From assembly GCA_017550285.1 (NCBI GenBank), contig JAFZPP010000007.1, positions 82,934 to 146,933 on the forward strand: a stretch of 64,000 bases of DNA. The letters are read 5' to 3'. The notes beneath the pieces were generated by a model that ran no database searches, was not told where the DNA came from, and was given only the letters and a program-made list of their open reading frames with translations. The stretch's first letter is position 1; each line of letters starts with the position of its first letter. The translations under genes and the position numbers were made by a program. Positions 34,633 to 43,619 of this stretch are shown here, in pieces. The stretch comes from Oscillospiraceae bacterium. GTDB taxonomy: Bacteria; Bacillota; Clostridia; Oscillospirales; Ruminococcaceae.

Positions 34633-36885
34633 TTATTTTCTGGTGTATCCGGCAGGATCCAGCAGCAGCTTGATTTCATTGGAGTTGAGATTGCTGAGTG
34701 TGACATAAGCTGCGCCGGTATCAATGGTACGGCCGACATTATCATTGGAAAGGAGTCTACCGGAGTAGTAAACGCCGAGGTAGCCCATGTTGTAGGGGTT
34801 CTGAACGATCAGACCGGTCAGGGTACCGTTCTTCAGATAGGTCTGTTCGGTCTCATTGGCATTGTAGCCGATAATTGCGACCTTGCCGACCATATTGGCT
34901 TCTGCAACAGCCTCGCAGGCGCCGATTGTCGAGCGCTCACTGGTTGTAAAGATAACCTTGATATTATGGTTTGTATCGTTGCTGAGAAGCTGGAGAACCT
35001 GCTGCTTTGCAACATCGGATTCACCCTTGCAGTTCAGAACAGTCTGAATCGGCTCGATTTTCTCCGTGCTGACATTTTTGGTTGTACTGGTGCCCTCACC
35101 GGTTGCATTCAGAATCGCCTGAACAGCAGTGGATGCTGCGAGGGAGGAATCACCGCCGTTCGGACCGGCAGCCTGACCGGCAGCCTGTGCAGCGATACTC
35201 GGATCGGTGATGCCCATTTCGATACAGGTGGTGGCAGCGGCATTTGCAGCAGCCTGTGCGATACCTGCCGGAGGCGCACCCTGTGCAGCAGCGGTTCTTG
35301 CAGCAGCCTGTGCTGCCTTTGCAACCTCTTCCGGAATCTCGGCACTGCCGCTCTCCTGTGTATTTCCGCCCTGTTGCGTATCTCCGCCTGCCTTGAGTGT
35401 GCCGTCTTCGATTGCCTTGGAGACAGCTTCAGCAGCAGCTGCGCCGGCAGCCTGTGCATCGCCGCCGTTCATGCCGGCAGCCTGACCGGCAGCCTGACCT
35501 GCTACACCGGGATCAGCGATGCCGTTCTCGATTGCAGCCTGTGCAGCGGCATTTGCGGCAGCCTCAGCGATTGCGGCTGCAGGTGCACCGTTTTCCTTTG
35601 CGGATTTTGCAGCAGCCTGCGCAGCATCAGAAACGACCTGCGGATCTGCCTCAGCAGCGGTGGTGTTGTCCTGCTGCGGCGTTTCCTGCTGCTGACCCGT
35701 TGCTTTTTGAACGATTGCAAGCGCTGTCTGCGATGCAGCCTGAGAGTCACCGCCGTACATACCGGCTGCCTGACCTGCCGCTCGCGCTGCGATACCGGGA
35801 TTTGAGCCTGCGTCGATTGCAGCCTGTGCAGCGGCGTTTGCAGCAGCCTCAGCGATTGCAGCCGCAGGTGCACCGTTATCCTTTGCAGCTTTTGCAGCAG
35901 CCTGTGCAGCTTCATCAACAGAATCGACAGAAACGACTGTTTCTTCTGTCTTCTCTTCCTTCTTTTCGCCTGTCATGATCTCACGGACAAGCTGTGCAGC
36001 TCGTTCACCGTTACCGCCGTTTGCACTTGCGGCAAGCTCTGCGGCTTTTGCCGTGGTTTCAACATCCACACCTGCACTCGATGCACCGGCGGCTGCTGCA
36101 TTTGCAACTGCCTGTGCGATATCATCCGGAGATGCACCGCCCTGCGATGAGATATAAGCTGCGGATTTTGCCGGATTCAGAACGGCAGGCGGCAGACCGC
36201 TGTCTTCGCCGAGACCCTGCATTTCCTCCAGCTTCTGCTGTGCTTCAGCCTGTCTCTGTGCGTTATACTCCGTCAGTGCCTTTGCACGGACAAGGCTTTC
36301 GAGCGTACTCTGGAAGCCGCTCAGTCTGTCCTGTGCGGAGAGCGCCGTATCGGAATCTGTGACGACGATTGCCTTGTCATCATACATATTATTAAAGAAT
36401 TCAAATGCATGACGCGCTGCGATTGAGCCGCTGGAGACGTTGCTTGTACCGATGTAGGTACGGCGGCCGGTGAACGTGGTATCCGCATCAATCGCAAGAA
36501 CCTCGATGCCTGCCTGTACGGCAGCCTGCAAATCGTCATTCAGTGCATCCGGATCGTTCGGAGCGATAACGATTGATTTTGCGCCGTCATTGATTGCCTC
36601 GCGGATCAGCTTGCGCTGTGTGTCAATATCAGTGATCTGCTCTGCGGTCTTGTAAATGACCTCGTAGCCGAGCTCTTCACCTGCTTCCATGGCACCCTGC
36701 TTGACATAATCCCAGAACTCAAGTCCCTTCGACGAGCCGATGACGTAGACACGGGCGCCCGTTAAGTCTACAGCACCGTTCGCCGCTCCGTCAATCAGAC
36801 CGCAGCCGGTTGAAGAAAGACAGACAGCGAGTGCAAGACTGCAAAGAGCCGTTCTGGCGAGTGGGGTCCTGCTCTTCTTTTTCAT
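34633..36885 (-). CDS. Sugar-binding lipoprotein interrupted by a large Ala-rich repeat insert
   Basis: A 750-residue lipoprotein with lipobox LSSTGC (Cys28). Residues 42-203 are the first lobe of a LacI/RbsB-type binding protein (YVIGSSKGLEFWDYVKQGA; IVIAPNDPDALNDDLQAA; IDADTTFTGRRTYIGTSN). Residues 610-735 supply the missing second lobe (IKVIFTTSERSTIGACEAV; VAIIGYNANETEQTYLKNG; IVQNPYNMGYLGV). Between them lie about 400 Ala/Gly-rich residues with four related repeats (252-305, 321-397, 416-495, 516-596). The binding fold is therefore split by an extracellular helical stalk-like insert. No permease genes are nearby; the downstream partner is a GGDEF membrane receptor. Confidence 0.85.
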   Translation of the reverse strand: MKKKSRTPLARTALCSLALAVCLSSTGCGLIDGAANGAVDLTGARVYVIGSSKGLEFWDYVKQGAMEAGEELGYEVIYKTAEQITDIDTQRKLIREAINDGAKSIVIAPNDPDALNDDLQAAVQAGIEVLAIDADTTFTGRRTYIGTSNVSSGSIAARHAFEFFNNMYDDKAIVVTDSDTALSAQDRLSGFQSTLESLVRAKALTEYNAQRQAEAQQKLEEMQGLGEDSGLPPAVLNPAKSAAYISSQGGASPDDIAQAVANAAAAGASSAGVDVETTAKAAELAASANGGNGERAAQLVREIMTGEKKEEKTEETVVSVDSVDEAAQAAAKAAKDNGAPAAAIAEAAANAAAQAAIDAGSNPGIAARAAGQAAGMYGGDSQAASQTALAIVQKATGQQQETPQQDNTTAAEADPQVVSDAAQAAAKSAKENGAPAAAIAEAAANAAAQAAIENGIADPGVAGQAAGQAAGMNGGDAQAAGAAAAEAVSKAIEDGTLKAGGDTQQGGNTQESGSAEIPEEVAKAAQAAARTAAAQGAPPAGIAQAAANAAATTCIEMGITDPSIAAQAAGQAAGPNGGDSSLAASTAVQAILNATGEGTSTTKNVSTEKIEPIQTVLNCKGESDVAKQQVLQLLSNDTNHNIKVIFTTSERSTIGACEAVAEANMVGKVAIIGYNANETEQTYLKNGTLTGLIVQNPYNMGYLGVYYSGRLLSNDNVGRTIDTGAAYVTLSNLNSNEIKLLLDPAGYTRK
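35098..36132 (-). repeat. Four Ala-rich protein repeats inside the lipoprotein gene
   Basis: Repeat units of about 55-80 residues. Repeats 2-4 share the pattern AAQAAAKxAK-x-NGAPAAAIAEAAANAA, then ADPGxAxQAAGQAAG, then GGDxQAA. Repeat 1 is more diverged (DIAQAVANAAAAGASSAG). Divergence between units suggests an established array, not a recent slippage product. Confidence 0.82.
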
Positions 36886-37073
36886 TTAACTTTCCTCCTG
36901 TAAATGAATATCAGATGAACCTTTTATGAATCAGCGGTCTGCTTTTGGAAGCACCTCCGCTGTAGTCATTCACTTAATATTATATATAATAGCACATTTG
37001 CGAAAAAATTTCAAGGTATTTTATTTTATACACAAAACAATTTTAATCTATCAGATTTAGCAATATTGCACAA
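36886..37073. promoter_or_regulatory. Promoter region of the lipoprotein/GGDEF operon
   Basis: Minus-strand TTGAAA-17-TATTAT at 37014-36986, followed by a leader of about 95 bases with a GGAGGTGC and the ribosome site GGAGG. The rest is AT-rich with no other signal. Confidence 0.65.
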
Positions 37074-37229
37074 ATGCAAAGTGAAACAATACAAAAAAAT
37101 ATTTTGACTGACGTTCCGAAAAGCTACGAAATTCCAGAAAAAACAGCTCTTTCTGTTTTAGAAACCGCAAATGACAATGCACCTGCTTTTTTAAGCGGAT
37201 ACGGCAAATATGATATATCTCTTACTTGA
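37074..37229 (+). CDS. Possible small protein of 51 residues
   Basis: ATG 37074 to TGA 37227-37229, ending inside the -35 box of the next promoter. The product, MQSETIQKNILTDVPKSYEI onward to SGYGKYDISLT, has a protein-like residue mix, and the DNA is far more AT-rich than the neighbouring genes. No ribosome site is visible. It could be a decayed gene or chance in an AT-rich spacer. Low confidence. Confidence 0.22.
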   Translation: MQSETIQKNILTDVPKSYEIPEKTALSVLETANDNAPAFLSGYGKYDISLT

Positions 37230-37254
37230 CAATCGGAAAAAAACATGGTATAAT
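37226..37254 (+). promoter_or_regulatory. Promoter of the kinase/VWA/PP2C gene cluster
   Basis: TTGACA, 17 bases, TATAAT (full consensus), with a leader of about 85 bases before ATG 37347. Confidence 0.87.
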
Positions 37255-37346
37255 GACAACGTGATAAACCGGAAGGGGCGTATTATACCCTGACGCACAT
37301 TCCGGCAGACAACAGTTATACAGAATGAAATTCAGGAGAGTTGACT

Positions 37347-38399
37347 ATGCAGTGTGAGAAATGCCGTGCCGAACTCCCTCCGAACAGCATTTCCTGTCCG
37401 GAGTGCGGCGCACCTGCCCTCCAGACGATCGAGGGCTTCGATAATACCCAGCATATTCAGCTGCAGTTGAAGAATATGTTTAAGGAATATTCATACAAGC
37501 TGTTTCTCAGATATGAGGGCAGCCTGATGTTCCACGAAAAACGCTTCACTGCGCTGCTGAATGATTTCATTGCAGAATATGATAAGGAACGCAAGCTGCT
37601 GCGCGGTATGGTTGAGGACGGAATCCTCGGCGTGCTGCTTTCCGAGCAGTCGAACCGCGATATGGCAATCACAAAAGCCAGAAGCATCATGCTCGGCGAG
37701 AAATTCCTTTCCGAGAATGCTGCGGAGTTTGTCCTTGCAAGCCTGACCTATATGCTCGGCTGGCCCTATGATTCGCCGATGCGTGTGCCGGAGAAGACCG
37801 AAGAGGATGAGGCGCCGCAGGGCAGGGTACGACCTGTCAGCGTCAACGACAATGTTTTCAGCCGTGCTGCGGCAAATAAGTTCCGTGTTTTTTCGAGAAA
37901 CGTGGTTATTCCCGACGGCTGCACCAAGATCGAGGAATTCAGCTTCGACGGCTTCGGCAATCTGCGCTCCGTGCAGCTGCCTGATTCGCTGCTTGCAATC
38001 GGTGAGTATGCATTCTCCAACTGCAAGCATCTGCGCCTGATTGAGCTGCCTTCTTCGCTGCGCCTGATCGGTCAGGCGGCGTTTACGCAGTGTGAGAAGC
38101 TCGTCCGCATTGATCTGCCGTCCGGCATCATGGAAATCGCAGACAGCACGTTTTCGTTCTGCCGGAGCCTTGAGGTCGTTGAGATTCCGGATACGGTCAG
38201 CAGCATCGGTGAGCAGGCGTTTGCAGGCTGCGAGATGCTCCGCAAGCTGACGCTTCCCGACAGCATTAAGTTCATTGATAAGAACGCTTTTGCGTATTGC
38301 CCGCGCCTGACGATTGTCTGTGTGGAGAATTCGTATGTATACAAATACTGTCTCAGCAATGCAATTCCGGTCGAGACCTACCGCCCCGGCTCGCGCTGA
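37347..38399 (+). CDS. Zinc-ribbon and BspA-type leucine-rich-repeat protein
   Basis: A 350-residue protein without signal peptide, so cytoplasmic, unlike most BspA-type LRR proteins. Residues 1-25 are a zinc ribbon (CEKCRAELPPNSISCPECG). Residues 30-150 are helical. Residues 175-345 carry about six LRR_5 repeats of the form L-x-x-I-x-x-x-A-F-x-x-C (SLLAIGEYAFSNC; SLRLIGQAAFTQC; TVSSIGEQAFAGC). AGGAGAG precedes ATG 37347. First gene of the kinase/VWA/PP2C convoy; a protein-binding role is likely. Confidence 0.83.
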   Translation: MQCEKCRAELPPNSISCPECGAPALQTIEGFDNTQHIQLQLKNMFKEYSYKLFLRYEGSLMFHEKRFTALLNDFIAEYDKERKLLRGMVEDGILGVLLSEQSNRDMAITKARSIMLGEKFLSENAAEFVLASLTYMLGWPYDSPMRVPEKTEEDEAPQGRVRPVSVNDNVFSRAAANKFRVFSRNVVIPDGCTKIEEFSFDGFGNLRSVQLPDSLLAIGEYAFSNCKHLRLIELPSSLRLIGQAAFTQCEKLVRIDLPSGIMEIADSTFSFCRSLEVVEIPDTVSSIGEQAFAGCEMLRKLTLPDSIKFIDKNAFAYCPRLTIVCVENSYVYKYCLSNAIPVETYRPGSR

Positions 38400-38455
38400 G
38401 CGGCAGATCGCAGGATTGCGGTTGAACTGATTTCAATATAGGAGGACAGATTCAC

Positions 38456-39799
38456 ATGGTTGAGCTTTCGATCGGTCAGGAAGTCGAAATGGAATACGGC
38501 GGAAAGGCTGAGGTTCTCGGTGTGATCGGCGGCGGCGGACAGGGTACTGTCTACGTTGTACGTTATAACGGAATGAAATGGGCGCTCAAGTGGTATGATA
38601 TTGATAAGATGAAGAACCCCAAGGCATTCCGCAAGAATATCCAGAATAACATCAGTGACGGTCCGCCGAGCAACAAATTCCTGTGGCCGAAATATCTGAC
38701 GAAGGAAACTGCCGACGGTACCTTCGGTTATCTGATGGAACTGAAGCCGGAGAGCTTCGATTCCTTTGTGGATATCCTCAATACATATAAGCTGTCCGTC
38801 AACCCGCTGACCGGACGTTCCACGAAAACACCGGTCCGCTTCACCAGTCTCTATGCGATGGTGACGGCGGTTATCAATATTGTCAATGCCTTCCGGCAGC
38901 TTCACCGCGCCGGCAAGAGCTATCAGGACCTGAACGACGGCGGCTTCTTCATCAATATGGATACCGGCGCCGTGCTCGTCTGCGACTGTGATAACATCGC
39001 GCCGGACGGCAGCAACTTCGGCATCGGCGGCAAGCCCGGCTATATGGCGCCGGAGGTTGTCCGCGGCGTTGCAAAGCCGAATGTTCAGACGGATAAATAT
39101 TCGCTGGCAGTCGTGCTTTTCAAGCTGCTGTTCCGCGGTGATCCGATGGAGGGCGAAAAGGTTGTCAGAGATGTCTGCCTGACCGAATCCTCCGAGCTCA
39201 AGCATTACGGTCAGAATGCCGTGTTCATCTATGATCCGGACAACGCAAGCAACCGTCCTGTCCGCGGCATACATGACAATGTCATCAAGTTCTGGCGGAT
39301 TTATCCCGATTATGTCAAGGAGGCGTTTATCCGCTCCTTCACGCTCGGTATTTCCGATCCGAATAAGCGTATTATTGAGAATGAATGGCAGAAAATCTTT
39401 ATCCGCCTGCGCTCTGAGATCATTCAGTGCAGCTGCGGCAGAACGAATTTCTGCTCGACCTTCAAGCAGCCGGATTCCAAGTCGTTCAAGTGCCCGCAGT
39501 GCGGAACAATCTTTGAGACGCTGAAATTCAGCAACCGCAAGAACCGTATGCCGCTGTATCTCGGCTGCGTTTTCTACGAATGCGAGATTGATCCGGACTC
39601 CGAGGACTTCCAGACGATTGCCGGAGAGCTTGTCGAGAACCGCCTGAAACCCGGCGTGCTCGGCTTCAAGAATATGTCCAGCAAAACATGGAGCGTCAAA
39701 ATGCCGGACGGTGACTTCTACGACATTCCGCCGGGAAAGGGCTTCCCTGTCTGGCAGGGACTCGTAATCAATTTCGGTGATGTAACAGCATCGCTGTGA
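38456..39799 (+). CDS. Ser/Thr protein kinase-like protein of a TerY-P-type triad
   Basis: A 447-residue cytoplasmic protein with a eukaryotic-type kinase fold. Gly loop IGGGGQGTVY (24-33), Lys45 in WALKWYD, catalytic-loop Asp158 in YQDLNDGGFF (HRD replaced by YQD), metal site CDCDN (177-180) in place of DFG, and APE at 198-200. Residues 340-375 hold a zinc ribbon (CSCGRTNFC...KCPQCG), followed by a beta-rich C-terminal domain. It is followed by a VWA gene and a PP2C gene, the three partners of the TerY-phosphorylation triad. Activity is likely but the altered loops need testing. Confidence 0.87.
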   Translation: MVELSIGQEVEMEYGGKAEVLGVIGGGGQGTVYVVRYNGMKWALKWYDIDKMKNPKAFRKNIQNNISDGPPSNKFLWPKYLTKETADGTFGYLMELKPESFDSFVDILNTYKLSVNPLTGRSTKTPVRFTSLYAMVTAVINIVNAFRQLHRAGKSYQDLNDGGFFINMDTGAVLVCDCDNIAPDGSNFGIGGKPGYMAPEVVRGVAKPNVQTDKYSLAVVLFKLLFRGDPMEGEKVVRDVCLTESSELKHYGQNAVFIYDPDNASNRPVRGIHDNVIKFWRIYPDYVKEAFIRSFTLGISDPNKRIIENEWQKIFIRLRSEIIQCSCGRTNFCSTFKQPDSKSFKCPQCGTIFETLKFSNRKNRMPLYLGCVFYECEIDPDSEDFQTIAGELVENRLKPGVLGFKNMSSKTWSVKMPDGDFYDIPPGKGFPVWQGLVINFGDVTASL

Positions 39800-39843
39800 T
39801 GCTATGCTATAGATTTGCATATCATGAAAGGGAGATCTGAGTT

Positions 39844-40866
39844 ATGAGCAATGAAAAGAAAGCTGCTTCCGCTGCGGAGACCTCTGCACAGGCAAAGGCA
39901 AAGGCAATCGAGGAAGCTGCTGCAAATCTGATGAAATCCGCTGCCGGCGCAGCTGCAAAGCCGGCAGAATCCGCATCTGCTGCCTTACAGGGACTGGCGG
40001 CTGCGGCAGATCAGACTGCTGAGACAGCGAAGAAATCTGCAAAGGATGCTGTTCAGGAGGCAAAGGCTGCTTCCAAGAATATCGCTTCTGCTGCGGATGA
40101 TCTGCTCGATTTTGATGATGACGATCCGCTGAGCGCGACCAGCGTCTCGAAGAAGAGCCTTGTTATCTTCTTCCTGATCGACACCTCGCGCAGTATGGTC
40201 GGCAAAAAGATCGGTGAGCTCAATACCGTTATGGAGGAGCTGATTCCGGAGATCCGCAGAGTCGGCGAGGCAGATACCGACGTCAAGGTCGCTGTTCTGA
40301 CCTTCGGTACGCAGGTTCGCTGGATGTACACCGAGCCGATCCTGATTGAGGACTTTGAATGGTCCCGTCTGCGCGCAGACGGCGTGACCAATATGGGTGA
40401 AGCATTCCGTGAGCTGTCTGCAAGAATGTCCCGCAACAGCTTCCTGAATTCGCCGTCGCTTTCGTTTGCGCCGGTTATCTTCCTGATGACGGACGGCTAT
40501 CCGTCTGACGATTACAAGGAAGCGCTTGAGGAGCTCAAGCAGAACAGCTGGTATAAGTACGGTCTGAAAGCAGCTCTGGGCATCGGCAGCGAAGCAAACG
40601 ATGAAATGCTTGAGGAGTTTACCGGTTCCAAGGATACGGTTGTGCATGCGTATTCCGGCGGTCAGCTCGCGCAGATGATCAAGATTATTGCTGTTACCTC
40701 CGCACAGATCGGCAGTAAGAGTATGACGCTGTCTGACGACGTCAACCACGAGCTGAATGAGGAAGAGGTCCGTGCTGCAAAGCAGAAGCTGCTCGGTCAG
40801 CAGATTCAGGATTCGATGACGAATCTCGGCGATGCAGATGCGATCTCCCTTGATACGGGCTGGTAA
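39844..40866 (+). CDS. VWA-domain protein (TerY-like)
   Basis: A 340-residue cytoplasmic protein. Residues 1-90 are an Ala/Lys-rich helical segment ending in an acidic patch (DLLDFDDDDPL). Residues 104-290 are a von Willebrand A domain with an intact metal site: D113-x-S115-x-S117 (DTSRSM), the Thr of DGVTNMG, and the Asp of LMTDGYPSDD. A short helical tail follows. In known TerY-P triads the VWA protein is thought to be the target or scaffold of the kinase and phosphatase. Confidence 0.9.
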   Translation: MSNEKKAASAAETSAQAKAKAIEEAAANLMKSAAGAAAKPAESASAALQGLAAAADQTAETAKKSAKDAVQEAKAASKNIASAADDLLDFDDDDPLSATSVSKKSLVIFFLIDTSRSMVGKKIGELNTVMEELIPEIRRVGEADTDVKVAVLTFGTQVRWMYTEPILIEDFEWSRLRADGVTNMGEAFRELSARMSRNSFLNSPSLSFAPVIFLMTDGYPSDDYKEALEELKQNSWYKYGLKAALGIGSEANDEMLEEFTGSKDTVVHAYSGGQLAQMIKIIAVTSAQIGSKSMTLSDDVNHELNEEEVRAAKQKLLGQQIQDSMTNLGDADAISLDTGW

Positions 40867-40919
40867 TTCTGTACTTCGGCGTTATTTCTCTGAATTAAGA
40901 TATAAGGAGGATTGTTGCG

Positions 40920-41831
40920 ATGTTCGGCGGTTTCAGCCATTCTGTAATCGGCGCAAGCCATGAAACCAGCGGACTGGTCTGTCAGGATCATTCGGCATAC
41001 GAGGTAAATGAATACTATTCCGTTGCCGCAATCGCTGACGGTCACGGCAGCAAGAAGTATTTCAGAAGTCATTTCGGTTCCCAGTTTGCTGTGGAAGCGG
41101 CACTTGAAACGATTCGTGCATTTTATAAAGATCCGGAACAGTTTGAGCAGACATTTCCTGCAAATCACAAACTGATTCTGAAGAATATGAAAAAGCAGAT
41201 CATTGCAAACTGGAATACACGGGTGCAGGAGCATCTTGCCGGCAATCCGGTTCGGCTTGCGGAATCACAGAAATTTACAAAGGAAGAATTTAAGGAAATT
41301 CCGCAGGAATCTTATTACGGTACGACTCTGGTTGTTGCGGTCTGCGGACGCGGGTTTCAGTTCGGGCTGCAAATCGGCGACGGCAGCCTTGTAGCACTTT
41401 TTGAAGACGGCGAGCCGGTTATGCCCATGGTGTACGATGAATCTGCGCCTGCCAATATGACAGCATCTATGTGCAACAGCAATGCCGCTTCGATGTTCAA
41501 CAGCTTTTATATCGAAGGCAAAAAGGCGATTGCAATGTATGCTTCCTCTGACGGACTGTATACGTCCTTCAGCAATGAGGACGATTTTCTGGAATACCAT
41601 CTGATTATTACGAGTCAGCTCGATAATCTGGATGTATTTGCGCAGTCTGTCAAGAAAAATCTGACCAAGCGTTCACATTTCGGCACAGAGGATGATATCT
41701 CCCTTGCATGCATCTGTGACATGGAACTGCTTGGCGAAAAGGCAGAAATGCTCAAGGCGAAGGTTGCCGACATGAAAGCACATGCCAAAGAACGGAAGGC
41801 GGCACGTCTTGCAGCTCTGAAAAATACGTAA
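40920..41831 (+). CDS. PP2C-type Ser/Thr phosphatase
   Basis: A 303-residue cytoplasmic phosphatase. Metal-binding motifs are CQDHSAY (residues 20-26), IADGHGSKKYF, the DGSLVALFEDG strand, ASSDGLYTSF and the final EDDISLACICD, all in the PP2C order. It ends in a basic helix (KAEMLKAKVADMKAHAKERKAARL). It would oppose the kinase two genes upstream. AAGGAGG ribosome site. Confidence 0.9.
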   Translation: MFGGFSHSVIGASHETSGLVCQDHSAYEVNEYYSVAAIADGHGSKKYFRSHFGSQFAVEAALETIRAFYKDPEQFEQTFPANHKLILKNMKKQIIANWNTRVQEHLAGNPVRLAESQKFTKEEFKEIPQESYYGTTLVVAVCGRGFQFGLQIGDGSLVALFEDGEPVMPMVYDESAPANMTASMCNSNAASMFNSFYIEGKKAIAMYASSDGLYTSFSNEDDFLEYHLIITSQLDNLDVFAQSVKKNLTKRSHFGTEDDISLACICDMELLGEKAEMLKAKVADMKAHAKERKAARLAALKNT

Positions 41832-41873
41832 CTGTGATGTTTTGATTTTATCTGAGGAAGGAAATGAATTGGA

Positions 41874-42974
41874 ATGGAAATGAATGAACTTCTTGGTCTC
41901 GCGCGCAGATACGCTGCCTCTGTCAAGGAGAAATTTCCGGAATTTGCATCACTGACAGATGATATATCGGTGACGCTGATTCAGACAGCACGCGGCGAAA
42001 TTCTGTCCGGTGTGACAGGCATCGGTTTTGACAACGGAACAGCCGTGATTGAAGACTCTGCATTGCAGGTGCTTCATGTGCTTTCCGGTCATCAGATCGC
42101 TGTCAGCTTTGTGACAGTGAAGGTCTCAGACGGGTCAGTTGCGGAGCAGACGGAGAAAGCCATGGATTTGCTTGTCTCGGCAAATGCAAGCAACGCGGCA
42201 TGTCTTGTCGCTGTTTCTGAATCAGAGATTAAGCCGGCTTCCGAGCTGACATCTCTGACCTCGGATGTTGTAAACGATTTTATGAGCGGATTCGATGATG
42301 CGGAATCTGCTCCGGCTCACGAAAAGAAAACAGGTTCTGCCACGAATCAGTTTGTGGAGGGCCTCCAGATTGATGAAAATAATCCGTTCTTTGACGGTTC
42401 CAGTGCGCCCGGTGAGGTGAAGACGCTGGATGCGGAGGCAAAGCCTGCTTCGGGTCAGTATCCGGGCTTCGGCGGTCAGGCTGCCGGCTATCCGCAGCAG
42501 GGCGGCTATCCTCAGCAGGGCGGTTACCCGATGCAGGGCGGCTATCCGCAGCAGGGCGGCTACCCGATGCAGGGCGGCTATCCGATGCAGGGCGGTTATC
42601 CCATGCAGGGCGGCTATCCGATGCAGGGCGGCTATCCCATGCAGGGCGGTTATCCGCAGCAGGGCGGCTACCCGATGCAGGGCGGTTATCCGCAGCAGAG
42701 CTTTGTCCCGCAGCAGCAAATGGGCGTTGTATCGCAGTCCGTGCATGCTGTCCATGCGGTTCAGCAGAGCTCGATGGTTTCGCAGTCGCTCGGCGGCTCG
42801 AACGGCGGTGCTTACCGTAAGCGTTTGAACAGCTTCCTTGATGATACGGAAGCGGCGGCTGCCGATGCGGCAGAAGAGCTCGCAACCGGTCTCTCCAAGG
42901 AGGAAATGCTCAAGAACGCAAAGCAGCGCAAAAAGGTTGCGAAAAACAACTTCAATTACAAAAAAGGCGTATAA
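41874..42974 (+). CDS. Gly-Tyr-Pro-Gln repeat protein with deaminase-like N-terminal fold
   Basis: A 366-residue cytoplasmic protein. Residues 1-130 resemble the cytidine-deaminase fold ([39 protein letters not shown]) but lack the zinc ligands His-Ala-Glu and PCxxC. Residues about 205-280 contain 12 tandem GYP(Q/M)QG-type units. A helical basic C-terminus ends in [20 protein letters not shown]. It closes the triad operon at a terminator. A later gene (44045) carries the same fold with zinc ligands intact. The repeat tract is probably a flexible, self-associating linker. Confidence 0.75.
   Translation: MEMNELLGLARRYAASVKEKFPEFASLTDDISVTLIQTARGEILSGVTGIGFDNGTAVIEDSALQVLHVLSGHQIAVSFVTVKVSDGSVAEQTEKAMDLLVSANASNAACLVAVSESEIKPASELTSLTSDVVNDFMSGFDDAESAPAHEKKTGSATNQFVEGLQIDENNPFFDGSSAPGEVKTLDAEAKPASGQYPGFGGQAAGYPQQGGYPQQGGYPMQGGYPQQGGYPMQGGYPMQGGYPMQGGYPMQGGYPMQGGYPQQGGYPMQGGYPQQSFVPQQQMGVVSQSVHAVHAVQQSSMVSQSLGGSNGGAYRKRLNSFLDDTEAAAADAAEELATGLSKEEMLKNAKQRKKVAKNNFNYKKGV
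42486..42701 (+). repeat. In-frame 18-bp tandem repeats ([12 protein letters not shown])
   Basis: Twelve units of 18 bases coding Gly-Gly-Tyr-Pro-(Met/Gln)-Gln. Five central Met units are consecutive and almost identical in DNA, so unit number is likely to vary by slippage without frameshift. Confidence 0.92.
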
Positions 42975-42976
42975 TT

Positions 42977-43017
42977 AAAATCCCTTCTTCGTTTTGCACG
43001 GAGAAGGGATTTCTTTG
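42977..43017 (+). terminator. Terminator of the triad operon
   Basis: Stem AATCCCTTCTTC / GGAGAAGGGATT followed by TCTTTG. Confidence 0.8.
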
Positions 43018-43040
43018 CTTTGTCCGGAATGGGTGGCGAA

Positions 43041-43080
43041 TAAAAGAAAGCCGTGCAGGTTGTTCCCTGCACGGCTTTGA
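43041..43080 (-). terminator. Terminator of the gene at 43092-43619
   Basis: AAAGCCGTGCAGG / CCTGCACGGCTTT hairpin; on the minus strand it runs into CTTTTATT. Confidence 0.82.
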
Positions 43081-43091
43081 CCATTTGATTG

Positions 43092-43619
43092 TTATTTGAA
43101 ATTAACGCCCCAGTTGGAGTTTGCACTGACCTTTCGGTAGAAGCGGATCAGTGACTTCTGTCTGTTGTTGCGGTAGACCATGGTAATTGCAACAGCACTC
43201 AGAACCGACAGCACAACGCCGATCACAATACCGACTGTGCCGGTACCGAACAGCAGCAGGCTGATTGCCCAGATCACAGCCCATACGCCGAGAATAATCG
43301 GCAGGCAGAAAGAGGTAAAGGTTCTGTCCTTGACCTTCACATAGCGCTGAATCTCTTTGATATTGAAGTTCTCATAGTGACGCGCAATGAAGTTATCCGG
43401 ACGTGCCCACTTGCAGAACTGCTTGACATTATCAAACTTGACAGTGTACTCCTGTTTGGTGTATGTGATGCGGTAATATACGTTAATAGAGCCGTCCTTG
43501 TTGCTGTGTGCATCCATGATATGGACGATTGTACCCGGTTCAACCTGGTTGTTCAGCTTTTTGGTTACCAGAAACTTTCGGTCAATGGCCTCATCAATAT
43601 CATTCAGCATGTAGGTCAT
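43092..43619 (-). CDS. Membrane protein of unknown function
   Basis: A 175-residue protein with a soluble N-terminal beta-rich domain (GTIVHIMDAHSNKDGSINVYYRITY; KQFCKWARPDNF). Two adjacent membrane helices follow (LPIILGVWAVIWAISLLLF; GTVGIVIGVVLSVLSAVAITMVY) and a short basic tail. I prefer ATG 43619, spaced six bases from AAGGGGTG. It is the only minus-strand gene inside the signalling cluster. No family recognised. Confidence 0.7.
   Translation of the reverse strand: MTYMLNDIDEAIDRKFLVTKKLNNQVEPGTIVHIMDAHSNKDGSINVYYRITYTKQEYTVKFDNVKQFCKWARPDNFIARHYENFNIKEIQRYVKVKDRTFTSFCLPIILGVWAVIWAISLLLFGTGTVGIVIGVVLSVLSAVAITMVYRNNRQKSLIRFYRKVSANSNWGVNFK

Noticed and set aside
38378..39820. A 480-codon open frame on the minus strand
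   Set aside because: It is antisense to the kinase-like gene, which has all expected kinase motifs on the plus strand.
42486..42701. Regular short repeats that could suggest a CRISPR-like array
   Set aside because: The units are contiguous without spacers, 18 bases long and in frame within a protein-coding gene.
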